Origin: Trichoplax sp. H2
Lineage: Eukaryota; Placozoa; Uniplacotomia; Trichoplacea
Length of the DNA stretch: 64,000 nt
NCBI GenBank assembly: GCA_003344405.1
Contig: NOWV01000003.1
Coordinates: 1,240,001 to 1,304,000 of the forward strand
Reading direction: 5' to 3'
How positions within the stretch are numbered: the first letter of the stretch is position 1; each line of letters starts with the position of its first letter. A program made the translations under genes and the position numbers. Below the pieces are notes generated by a model. The model was not told the DNA's origin, searched no databases, and saw only the letters and a program-made list of their open reading frames with translations. Shown here one piece after another: positions 52,701 to 64,000 of the stretch.

Positions 52701-55700
52701 AATATAACTGTAGATAATATGCAGCAACTAAGATTCTTGTTATTTTTTCTTTGTTCATAATTTGATAAGATCGATCAACTACAATTATTAAGTAAATATT
52801 AAATAGGAGAAAATATCTAATTTGATCGTGTTTGCATTATTCTTTAGTTAATAATATTAAGATTATCAATTTATATAAAGTAATTATTTTTCAATAGTTA
52901 TTAGAAATATAAAGAAGAAAAACAGACTGATAAGTTCTGTTTGGATAAATCGAACATCTACACTGTTAACATAATAGAAAACATAAAAAATAAAATAAAA
53001 TTTTAAAGATAAAGTGTATGTGGATAAATAGTCGAAAAATTACAGATTAGAAATGTAAAATTTATTCTAGTTGATGAGAAAACTAGATTACTTCTTACCT
53101 ATTAACGGACGATATATTGATGCACGAAACAGTTAACACGAATAAGTGAGAAAGAAAAACACAGACAAGATGTAAACGCGTAAAAATGAAAGACACAGAC
53201 CAAGAAAGGCAGTGCAATGTATAGAAGTGATATTTCTGTATGAATATCTATGTTGTAACAATAAATTGATCAAGTTGATCCAGATAGTTGATGTTGTAAG
53301 CTTTACACGCCTTACCTTCTCTATTTCAATTAAATGGAATCGTAAAACTTGGATTGCTTGAATCACCTACAGCCAAGAACAAAACAATAATTCAATCAAT
53401 GCAATAAAAAGAAATTAAAGAAATATAATTACATTACAGAATCGAAATTAAAAATCAATCTCTTACATCATTAAAAAAAAACAATTAATCATTATTTTAT
53501 CCTGTTAACAATTGTTGTTATTCGCCAAGCAACAATTTATTATTGTTTAAAATAGATGGAAATGAATACTATTGTCATAATTATCAAAACACGTTTCTCA
53601 TTTTCGCCGTATTCGACCATGGAATACTTGATGCGATATTATTATCCTGCTCCACCGCAAGATCAGAAATTTAAATTTCAGTTACATTATATTGGTGTCT
53701 ATGATCATCTGTACAAATCTCAATGTAAAACTTAAATTAATATTTGAAAATTGGTCAGAAACATCTCTAACTAGACAATAAAATCTGTTCTAGTCAAAAT
53801 TAGAAATTATATGAAATCTAATCCAAAAACTCTGCTAGGAATGAAAAGACATAAAATTAATAAGAGATACAATATGTAACAAGCTTTAAATCTTACAGTA
53901 ATTAAGTTAATTCGGTTAGAAAATGCATCAGTTATCGTAGCAAGCGCATACACATAACGATGGAGGTAAGGGTTTATTTTTATCTTCCATATATTTAATC
54001 ATGTTGTAAAAACATAATAATTAAGATGTATAAAGCTAATGAAAGACAAAGAATGTAGAGTCGACTAAAGTTAATTTTCTCATACTTCGAAATTATCCAA
54101 ATTTTTTACAGATTCTTATTGAATTATCTATAAAATTATGTATTACTCTATTACGGTAACTTTAATTGTTACTATCCTCGTTCAACATTTCCATGAAATT
54201 TCATACCTTACAACAACAGCATTTATGAATTTATAAAGAGAATTTATTTCTAAAACAATGGACTACAATTTGACTGCGTAACTCTATTTAAGGTTGTTGT
54301 TTGAACTGTTTTATAGATTAAAGATAGAGTAAAGGGAGAGAGATTGCATGCGATAGTCATTACCGGATACTATCAGTATAAAAATATTCTTCTTCTTGAA
54401 TTAACACGTATCGAAATCTTAAAATGGATTTTAAATTTATATTAAATTTGAATGGTTATTAGGATATGCTGTTAAAGGTGAACGAGAATAGAATAGAAAT
54501 CTATCTGTCAAATGAAATGAATAGAATAAATCATCATGACATGCATCAGCGTTATGTCTTGACATGAAAAACAGCGGATATCATCTAAAAATTCGATGAT
54601 GTACTAAATAGTATAAATAGATGGCAAAATTGAAATAGACATAGGGTTCATCAGAATAATATTAATAATTGATGAAAAAAATTGTAAAAATTATATCCAG
54701 TTAATCTAACGGCGTAATATAGTTACATTATCTTCTCAATAATAAAGTAATCTTAAAAGCTATAAAGTCGACCCGATTTTGTATAAACTGCTTTAAAATC
54801 TCGATTCTATTTATTGCAATATCGATATACAAAACGTATAAGTAAATGCTTTATCATAAACAACAAGGAATATAATAGTCAATCTGTCATCATCAACTAT
54901 CTTGCAATAAGACATAGACTTGATTATGTGATTGAAATTTCAATACTGTAATAACAATGCGTCTTTCCTTGCCATTATTTTTATATAATTGTAAGATAAT
55001 AATTAGGAAAACGAGGGCGGATATCCTCAATGGGGCAGAAATAATTTAAAGTAATGCCAGTATAGGAATTAAGCTAAAAGCAAACAGATACAGAGATTTT
55101 TAATTACTGAAGCAAATTCTATTCGGTTGATCACGCTAATCATCCTGAAGAATTATTATCAGTAAAATAACTGAAAATAAAAAAGACAACATCCCTTATC
55201 AGTAAGCAGCTAGTCTACTGAAAGTCAACTAAACTAACTCAAGATAATTTTTGACTTGAAGGAAGTAAATGCTATCAAATCCATTTTTATGACCAACTGC
55301 TAGTTTATATTAGTTCAAAGTAAAATAAATTATTATATTCTTAGAAAAGTGTTACTTTTCAAGATGTTTATGTGATTCTACTTTGTAAAATTTGCATAAA
55401 TGCACATAAAATCAATCACTGGCTCAATTTAATAATCTTAAGACTAAAGAAAAAGTGTAAAAACTAAAATAAAATACTTAGATATTTGAATCATGTAATT
55501 TAATAGAGTTACAAAAGCTTTTGCTCTAATTATTTGCAATACGTATAAATACAATTCATTTTCGGTGTATTCCTTCAATATGAGCAAATCAAAAGTTTAA
55601 TTAAAAACCACATGCAATGTTGAAAGCTTAGAGTAATCTTATGCGGTAGTTACCATTCCATACTCACTTACCACAGTATCTAATTCTTGATCTGACGTAT

Positions 55701-58700
55701 AGAATGTTCTGTCTCCTTTAAACTAATTATGAAATAAATAAAAGGAGGAAGGATATTGACACAGATATTAATTTAAAGAAGAGTAAGTGCATAACTAATT
55801 CGGATTATCGATAAAATGCACTGTCATATTTACTTTGGCTACTTTCAAAAGTTAATAGCTATAACAATCCAACTTTCTTTGGAAGGTATTACTATTGTAT
55901 TTTGTTCAGCCATAACGTAACACAAATACTATTTTAACTACCGGCATTTATGGCATATTATTATTTTATGACGTATGCTTTGCAATATATTAATAATTAC
56001 AGTATTAATTTAACTGGCATCTTTTTTACGAATAATCATTCATTGCTGGTAAAACTGATATAAATTAAAGAATATATGTACTATTTTAATTAATTTATAA
56101 ATTGATCTATATACCCAAGCTATTTAATAGCACATCTATCAAACTACATTTACGTTAAAATCCAAATTAGCTAATTCAATTAAAAAAGATGCTATCCAAT
56201 AGATGCATCCTCAATTACATTACTCTTATCATACAGATTGAATGATGCTTATCTATTTGTTGTTCATCTTATAAGTTAAAGCTATACTTCAAAATATAAC
56301 TTTTTGATAGTTATATTGATATTACGTTATGTTAGAATTTAATCAATGCTTTCAATCAAGGCAAGAAATTTAAGATATATCACATTTAAGTTATGGTGTA
56401 TTATCGAAACATTAACGTTTTTCGAAGAGATTGCCACAGTAGATATATACTCGTGAAGAGAAATATATGCATGCGTAGCATATACTAATGATATTATACT
56501 TACAATCAAAGAAAGATTCGGACAACTATTTTAGTAGAGAATCAGGATAACGTAGGATGCAAGTATAGTTATATTTAGCAAATGCATCGTCACACATGTT
56601 ATTAACGATGAGAATTTTATAAGTGTACATAAAAAGATTATTTATTTATTTAACGAGTGAGTAAGCTCGAAGGTCAGTTTTTGTATTTATTGTTACTGCC
56701 TTCGTAAAATCATGCTTATACTAATATAGTTTAGGCTGTATGTTAAGGCTATTCGTTGTTAGACTTTAGAATATATTGCTGGTAACTTCGTTACTTAATA
56801 TTGCATCCATTCGTGCATTCATATGAGGATGTACGAGCATCAAATGTACAAATTCAAGGGAAGTTTCATAATTGGAGGACCTTTGGTCTAGATTCAAGAA
56901 GAGATTTCACTCTTGCGTATAAAGAGTAGTTGGAAATAGTAAATGCTGCGCTAGTAATTTTAATATGAGGCTTGAAAACATTCTTAAATTCGACTCAAGA
57001 ACACAAGGATAAAATTTTCGTTTCCGTCTTTTGCTCGTTAAATGAGCAATTCTATTTGAATTTTCTTAGTAGCGAAGCTTATTAATTCAAAATGTTTACC
57101 TATTAGATGAACTGTATTCTAAATCCAAATTTGTGAACTAGTGTAAAAAGGTCAAACTGACATCCTATGATTACAGTTTTAAATTTCTAGTTGTTCTACG
57201 TATCTAAATTTCTTCTCATGAGATCGGGTAAGATCTAGTCAATTTGTTAATACTTTGCTTAACGAATTTATGTCTTTTGAGAACTGAACATAGTACATTT
57301 TAGAATCTATAATGAAAATATTTCGCTATCCTGGACGAAAATAGTCTAATTCATTTCCTTTCTTCGATATACTAATTAACATAATAAGAGATATACATAC
57401 TCTAAATTTGCTACTGTTTAACTAATAATTGGTGCTGCGCTATGCAATGAATTTTCATCATTCTTAAATTAGATGTTACTAATAAGATGTTTCATTTCAA
57501 ATTTGATATAGCTATGCGTATAATCCAATATACGCGTACAGGCGGAAACAAGGTTCATATGCAATGTATACCCATGAAGGTTCTCTTCTAAGTTGATTGC
57601 CGTTAAATCTTGATTATATACTGTAAACTACAATATACTGAAGGTGACAACTTACAGAGTACTACCGTTATAGATCAACAGAAATAAAGAAGAACCGTTA
57701 CGATATTAGCTTGAAACTTCAAAACATAGATTGTCCGTAGTGATGATTTGAAATTACCTTTCGACCATGTGATTTATGAAGACGAAGCAGAAATGGTTAT
57801 ATTGTAGTTCTGACAATCAGTCATTACATTTACACAGTTATAGATATGTGCAGTGCTTCCAATAGCTATACTTAAGTTGCATGTTATTAAACGAATTATG
57901 GTGTAGTAATATGCATAATCAAGTTCAAATAACGTAAGTGACAAAGATGTCCGTAATGTACAGGGCAAGTTGACGTTATATTTACATAATGTCAAGCAAT
58001 TCTGCTCTTTCCTATGACGAATACTAGTATTTTCACTTTCTTAGATAGTTGAAATCTGTCATGAATTGTCCGATTTACCTTTATTTACGGGTTATAGGCT
58101 AGATACCTGATTGGTAAGTCATTAAATCAAACCCCATCAACCTGAATGACTACCCAATTACTAAGATTAAGGGATAAATGTAATTGTATTCAGTAATGAC
58201 TTTGCCTAAGCTACAGTAAATATAGATAAAATAACATTTCTCACAAATTGCACTTATACTTATGAAGCTGCTTAAAATCTTAAGTGTACGAGTTATGTTT
58301 ATGAGATAGTATTAACTCTATCGATAGCATTTACTGCAACACTGCTCAAATTCCAGCTGAATGATTGTAATTACGGTAGGATATCTATTGTGAAGCTGTC
58401 TTGTATTGAAATAATGACGTTATTGGTACCCAAATTTTTAATATTACTGGTCCTTGCTGATGAATTTTACCATATTCAGATACTAAAGAGAATTAAATGG
58501 TAGAGTTACCACTATAATGAAAAATCACATTAGTTCTTCTGCTGTCGATTGTTACTAGAAAGCAAATAAATTATAGTAGCTATACAAATTTATCGGTGCA
58601 GCTTCTAGAACTTATTCTATATTAATATCAGCACTACGTAAAAGACAGTAGCATCCACAATTAAAAATAAACAGTGTACCGAAACTTAGCTCATTCAGAT

Positions 58701-60543
58701 ATGACTAAAAATTTTAACAGTCAGTATAATTATAGCAAAGACATAATCAGAACCAATACTAAAATAGTAAAATATCATTCATTTGGGGTAGCCTAATGCA
58801 AATCAATATCATCGCTAATTAAACGAATGATAGAAAACTAATAAAGGTCTATATAGAATAGAATATAATCAGTAGTACTAATATTAACTGTAAAAGTAAC
58901 TGCCAATCCATACAAAATGAAAACTTCGCTTATTTAGATAATAATAATAATAATTATAGCAGATGACGTATCAATCTGCTAGAATGAAATATAATATCAG
59001 TTAAGCATTTATGTCAATTAGTAATGTATCGAAGTGATCATTTTATTATTTGTAGCGGCTTGCAAACTATCTCCTCATACAGAAATAATTACGTCAACTG
59101 CATATGAGATAGTGTAACCCTACAGCATGGGTTCCTACTTAATACCAATTATATCCCACCCTAATATTAGATTGAATAAAAACGTAAAATATAAAGTATA
59201 AAAGAGCGAAGGATAATAAATACTACCAACCTAATCTCCTGTGTCAATCAATAATGCCCTTAAATGATTATTATAATTATCATTGTTATGCGTCGAAATG
59301 ACCGGTAAAACTATTCTAATGTGTCANNNNNNNNNNNNNNNNNNNNTGCACGCTGATCTACCGTAACTACCTCACTGTACTTCACATTACTAACCTACAA
59401 TAAAGCATAACTTTTATAAACCCTTTGTTGTAATAATTGTAAATGGCGACTAAATCTCAATCCTCTGAGATATCGAACCCTCTATCACAGTAACCGTACA
59501 GCATGGGTTCCTACTTAATACCAGTTATATCCCACCCTGATATTAGATTGAATAAAAACGTAAAATATAAAGTATAAAAGAGCGAAGGATAATAAATACT
59601 ACCAACCTAATCTCTTGCGTCAATCAATAATGCCCTTAAATGATTATTATAATTATCATTGTTATGCTTCGAAATGACCGGTAAAACTATTCTAATGTGT
59701 CATTTTGAAATAGAAATATCAATTTCGGGATGACAGAAAGTAATAGTAAAGGCCCTGTATATGCTAGAACCAGTTTATAAAAATCCAATTATTGGTAGCT
59801 CTAACAGTTATCGTAATAGGTGTAATAAATTGCCAGGATTAAATATATTGGTCTAAGCTATCATATCTATCTGTATCTTTATTAGATTTCGATAATTTTG
59901 TTATATAATCAGGAAAATCGTTCTGTATAATAGTTGCACTACGTCTGAAGTAAAATATCAAAATTATCTTTTGCGAGAAATGTCAACTGGCTAGCCTAAA
60001 TGCTATCGAATGCTTAATGATGATGGAATATTGCCAGAAGGGTGAAAAAATTATCAATCTTTTTTGTGTGCTACAATTTATGTCTGTATGCATAATTATA
60101 TATATATATATTTGTCAAAAGTAAAGTCGACATATTTTTTAATTATCAGGAATTCTACCATTAACAAGCACGTGATTGAAATGACAAATCTGATTTCCTT
60201 TCCACACCCCATCTTAACCTTTGTACTGTTTGGTGTAAAAGCTGATTCAACTGGTCAAAATTTAAAAATTAGATACTAAACTCGCTTAATTTTTTTAACT
60301 TAATTTGACCTCAAGTTATAGGATTTTTTACTGGATTGCTATTATTTCTTTACTTAATTAGCAGAATGCCAATCATAAATGTATTTCTTTCTATTACTAA
60401 CCTGCTTAGCAAAAGATGCAATATCTTCATTAAAGGACGAAGCGCTACAAACATCGTTGCCAATGGAACTAGAATGACGTGGTGAAGCTGTTGCCAATTC
60501 ACATTTTTGAAATATAATTGCTAGCAAGTTGAACAATGGATGG
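40785..60543 (-). CDS. MEIS: MEIS/Homothorax-class TALE homeobox transcription factor, 8 exons, 5' end missing
   Basis: Nuclear DNA-binding partner of PBC/Hox-type proteins. Minus-strand exons, 5' to 3': 60402-60543, 55672-55722, 53316-53366, 45919-46080, 43610-43694, 42574-42692, 42230-42306, 40785-41325. Phases agree and give 408 aa plus stop. The MEIS (PBC-interaction) domain spans the first four exons: [77 protein letters not shown]. An acidic Asp run and a basic KKRKKRG patch precede the homeodomain. The homeodomain has the TALE loop PYP ([10 protein letters not shown]), [20 protein letters not shown] and Ile at position 50. QPMIDASNR right after it favours MEIS over PKNOX. The last exon encodes a Pro/His/Ser-rich tail ending [11 protein letters not shown]. 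Introns reach 7.2 kb. The N-terminal exon with the start codon was not found up to 64000. Confidence 0.95.
46081..53315 (-). other. 7.2-kb intron inside the MEIS domain
   Basis: Separates the exon ending LIEIEK from the one starting VHELCDNF, both phase 0. It is very AT-rich with no ORF above 67 codons and no recognised nested gene or repeat. Its size is unusual for this otherwise compact window. Confidence 0.6.
55723..60401 (-). other. 4.7-kb intron of MEIS containing an assembly gap and a duplicated segment
   Basis: Lies between the first MEIS-domain exon found and the 51-bp exon at 55672-55722. It contains the 20-N gap at 59327-59346 and the 213-bp duplication around it. No other coding recognised. 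Confidence 0.6.
59114..59702. repeat. 213-bp direct duplication flanking an N gap
   Basis: 59114-59326 and 59490-59702 are near-identical (about five substitutions). The first copy stops exactly at the 20-N gap (59327-59346). This pattern is typical of two haplotype contigs joined end to end rather than of a real tandem repeat. Confidence 0.8.
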
Positions 60544-62686
60544 CTAAAAAATTTATATATATAGAAATAATAATTTTTACTATGCCCTGAAAATATGACG
60601 ACATTAGAATTAGAAAAAATTTTTGTTAAAGCCGGTGAAATCAATTTAAATATGCATTCACAATGGCGAAAAGAGATGCCGCTACTTATTACGAACTATG
60701 ACACATAATCAATAAAAATGTCTTTATAAATGGATGAAGAGACTAAGCGAATTTTATTGTAGCCAAGCAACTTTGAATACTGAATACTGTCAACAGATTA
60801 GGCAAGTCCAAAGTACATCTTCATTCATTATCCTCTATAAAGTATTTTTCAAATTATTTCTTTGATATTTCATATTGTCTTACAATTCTATAATCTACTC
60901 GATTTTCTTAAAATGGTATTTTAAAAGTAGTAATAACCAAAGTCTAATTCTTTTCTTAGCTATTATGTATTGAGATAAAATTTATTCCCATTATCATTAC
61001 AACATGACATCATTTTAACCTTTGGATAATGATTACTGTGATGATATAGCAAACAGGAAATAGAAGAAATTACTAATTGAATTCAATAAAGACCATTTAG
61101 TGAACCCAAGAATGATATCACGTAAAGATGAATTATAAAATATGTACAGTTAAAAATTATCCTTGCTTGATAACAGAGACAGATAAACTAACAAATTCTA
61201 GTTGAAATCACTGGAATAGACCGTGCGATAACTATCCGTAGTTTGATTATCTTTAATAATTATAAATAAATCGATCACCAGATGTAATTAAAACCGTATA
61301 ATATTCATTTATGTTAAGAACAGTTTTGATTTTTGACTGAACGGTCATTAAAATGTCTAAGTTTATCCTTATTGCTTAGTCGACTGTGGAAGTTCTTTGT
61401 AGTGATTACAGTTAAAGTCGTATATGTTGTAGCTGATAGCAAATAAATTGTAATCAGATAATAGGTATGGTATAATTCCTTTAATTGATGTTTTCAATTC
61501 TATTGGACAGTCTATCACTACTTTACGCTAATTGCTACTCGTCTTGCTTTTTAAAGATTTGATAACGAAGAAAATAACTTATTACAATTATGTCTAGGCA
61601 TATCGGTATCGCTATGTTTGTACGGCAAATGCAGACCTTATGCTGCGTATCGATAAATCATTAAATCCGCCGACGATAGGTAAAAATAAACGCATCGTTT
61701 TAATCATCTATAAATGCTGATCTCACGTACTGTAACGATTTCAGCTAATTGCAGTAATACAGTAGGTGACTAATAGAATGAGACAGCGCACTTGCACTGT
61801 TTTTAGTGTAAGGCTGTTATCCTCCAGTTAAGGCCGTATCTGATAGCCAAGTATATACAATAATAGCAGCAGACTATTACTCAGTCTTTATACGTAATAA
61901 TAACAATCTATTTCGGCTTAAATGCATCACACACGATAAAGTTATCATGATGAGGTGAAAATATATTCAACCGAATTTCAGTATTTCCAATTTCATGAAG
62001 GACTGGCACCATACCTTTACATTTATATCCGTATATAACAAGTATTGCTAGATATTATTTTATCTTTGTACGAAATCTCTACAGACCGAAATTTGTCTTC
62101 AACTCCTTGATTTATTTTTAATTAAATGTAGAATTTAGGCTTGCGCCCTATATCGGTGTGATATAAGCTACTAAGAAAAACTTGATAGGTGGATATCGTA
62201 ATTTTTAATATTATCCTGGGTTTTAATTCTATTTCGTTACGAAAGCATTGGTTGAGACTCTTGACAATTAAAATGTAGAAAAAATATTTTTCAAACAGGG
62301 TATCGGATGAAAAAATGACTTATTTTATTACTAAGTTGCGCTTTTTAATTAATAATTTTATCACACTGTATTTACCTAGTTAAGATCTCGATAAGTGATA
62401 TATCTAATATAATCTAGGCATTTTCTCAGATGTAATGATACCGTGCAATGGTTATGCACAAAAGTCGAAAAGTTGATAATTAAGGTAATGTGATTCTAGC
62501 ATGTCAAAATACGTTTTGTCATTATATGGAGGATAATACAATATCTGTTAGCGAATATAAGATTGGTAATAATTATATTTGCCAGATCGAAAGACATCAA
62601 CATCGTTATCATGTCAAATCTGTACTAGAAATCTTATTGGCACCCTACTGTCACATTAAAGGAAAGTACTCATATTTTTCACTTAA

Positions 62687-63422
62687 CAAATACACAGCCA
62701 TCTTTAATACATTCAATGACAGCAGAAAAAGTACAGTAAGTCTTCTGTATTTTAAAAGTCTTAGCACAGTGAACATTCATTAGAGTTAATAAAACTATGA
62801 TCAAGGTAGCTATAGTTAAAGTTTCTAACAACTTCTATGTATTATTACAGATGGCGTTGTCACGGTACGCCGTTACTAATTAAGTAACTGTAAATTAATG
62901 AATGCTTATGAATAGATAAGATAAGGTTATGTGCTATGTTTTAATGCGCTTGTAGCTGATAATAGGATGGTAGAAATGAGATAAAAATAGAAGTTGTTAG
63001 CAGTTAATTTACTGTAGGTTTATAAGTTGTGTTAATCTCTAAAAATTGAGCTGTATATGGACGAAGGTTAAGTGTCTTAACACCTGATAGCTTGTAGCTA
63101 TCTAAGTCTGAGGATATCGACATGTATATTTAGTAATGGTATTATACTAATTAATGTAACTTGCAAAGCATGAATTCTCACTCGTTAATATTGGAATTCA
63201 CTGTAGAAACCTATTTAAGCGCGTGTGTTTGTNNNNNNNNNNNNNNNNNNNNCAAATACACAGCCATCTTTAATACATTCAATGACGGCAGAAAAAGTAC
63301 AGTAAGTCTTCTGTATTTTAAAAGTCTTAGCACAGTGAACATTCATTTGAGTTAATAAAACTATGATCAAGGTAGCTATAGTTAAAGTTTCTAACAACTT
63401 CTATGTATTATTGCAGATGGCG
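62687..63422. repeat. 170-bp direct duplication (62687-62856 and 63253-63422)
   Basis: The two copies differ at only a few positions. The second begins exactly after the N gap at 63233-63252, pointing to redundant contig ends. Confidence 0.8.
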
Positions 63423-63732
63423 TAAAAACTATTAGGTAATTTATATTTGCTACTACTATATTAAGCCTTTATACTAATAAAGTAACATCTTCGCTACATA
63501 GTAAATACTGCATCATGCAATAAATTATTTAGATAGTGACATATAGTCCAAGTACAGTAGATATCATCGTACACANNNNNNNNNNNNNNNNNNNNAGCTA
63601 TCTAAGTCTGAGGATATCGACATGTATATTTAGTAATGGTATTATACTAATTAATGTAACTTGCAAAGCATGAATTCTCACTCGTTAATATTGGAATTCA
63701 CTGTAGAAACCTATTTAAGCGCGTGTGTTTGT
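63096..63732. repeat. 137-bp direct duplication (63096-63232 and 63596-63732)
   Basis: The first copy ends at the gap 63233-63252 and the second starts right after the gap 63576-63595. The copies appear identical. This is the interleaved partner of the 170-bp duplication. Confidence 0.8.
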
Positions 63733-64000
63733 AGAATAAAGTAAGTAATTGCTCAAGAAACGGCAAGACTCATATCGTGAAGAATAGTGTAATAATTAGT
63801 CAGTTGTCTGTGGAGATCAGCCGAGAAATCGAGTTCTCAAATACTTCTCTCATAGAAACTGAAAGTACTGGGAGAAATAGCCCAAGTTTTAAGTAACTAC
63901 ACTAGAGTTCTTTACTTTCCTTTGCCACAAGTGAGGGTTGTGACAGGCGTAAAAACTATTAGGTAATTTATATTTGCTACTACCATATTAAGCCTTTATA
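63419..64000. repeat. About 55-bp direct duplication (63419-63473 and 63946-64000)
   Basis: The GGCGTAAAAACTATTAGG-type segment recurs at the window's right edge, with one difference seen. It probably continues past 64000. The order of copies suggests two alleles of one locus laid out in series. Confidence 0.7.

Larger units (their letters stand above)
60544..64000. other. Non-coding or 5' region of MEIS, right edge
   Basis: No exon recognised on either strand. The upstream MEIS exon(s) could lie here or beyond the edge. A 97-codon plus-strand ORF (62490-62783) has no known motif. The right part is disturbed by two N gaps (63233-63252 and 63576-63595) and interleaved duplications. Confidence 0.4.

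Noticed and set aside
62490-62783. 97-codon plus-strand ORF near the right edge
   Set aside because: No recognisable motif, no splice-supported partners, and the end overlaps one copy of an assembly duplication. Its length is plausible by chance in 64 kb.

Overview
This is an AT-rich, intron-rich animal (metazoan) scaffold segment. The genes carry many short GT-AG introns, and the proteins are typical of animals: a Delta-like Notch ligand, a novel protein kinase C, a steroid 5-alpha-reductase, the dynein-assembly factor WDR92/DNAAF10, mitoribosomal protein mL64, the nuclease CDIN1 and a MEIS-class TALE homeobox protein. There is also a tRNA-Ala(CGC). Early-branching-type protein sequences, low GC and compact genes suggest a placozoan (Trichoplax/Hoilungia type). 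That assignment is an inference from style and was not tested. I rebuilt the gene models by hand from splice sites, reading-frame phase across every junction and similarity to known families.

Layout. The 3' part of a Delta-like ligand gene (+) runs from the left edge to 2988. About 7 kb with no recognised host gene follows; it contains a decayed Helitron (7988-8666). A complete-looking novel PKC gene (-, 16 exons) occupies 9979-22570. From 25.3 to 39.2 kb the window is gene-dense: SRD5A (+, 25762-27438), WDR92 (-, 28081-30264), mL64/GADD45GIP1 (+, 30947-31767), CDIN1 (+, 34493-38123) and tRNA-Ala (+, 39105-39176). WDR92 and mL64 are divergent and share a 682-bp promoter interval. The homeodomain and most of the MEIS domain of a MEIS gene (-) spread over 40785-60543 with introns up to 7.2 kb; its first coding exon(s) were not found. 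The last 5 kb holds three 20-N gaps flanked by direct duplications that look like assembly (haplotype) artefacts.

The genes do not form a pathway. They are independent housekeeping, signalling and developmental genes. The parts least explained by standard annotation are: (1) pentamer TGTAC/GTACA arrays concentrated in the 20-39 kb interval and lying in promoter intervals; (2) two tiny palindromic insertions (25 and 36 bp) made almost only of terminal inverted repeats, each flanked by a perfect 8-bp direct duplication; (3) a Helitron relic whose 3' hairpin and CTAA end are still recognisable; (4) a GC-AG intron in SRD5A. No clearly new multi-gene system is visible.
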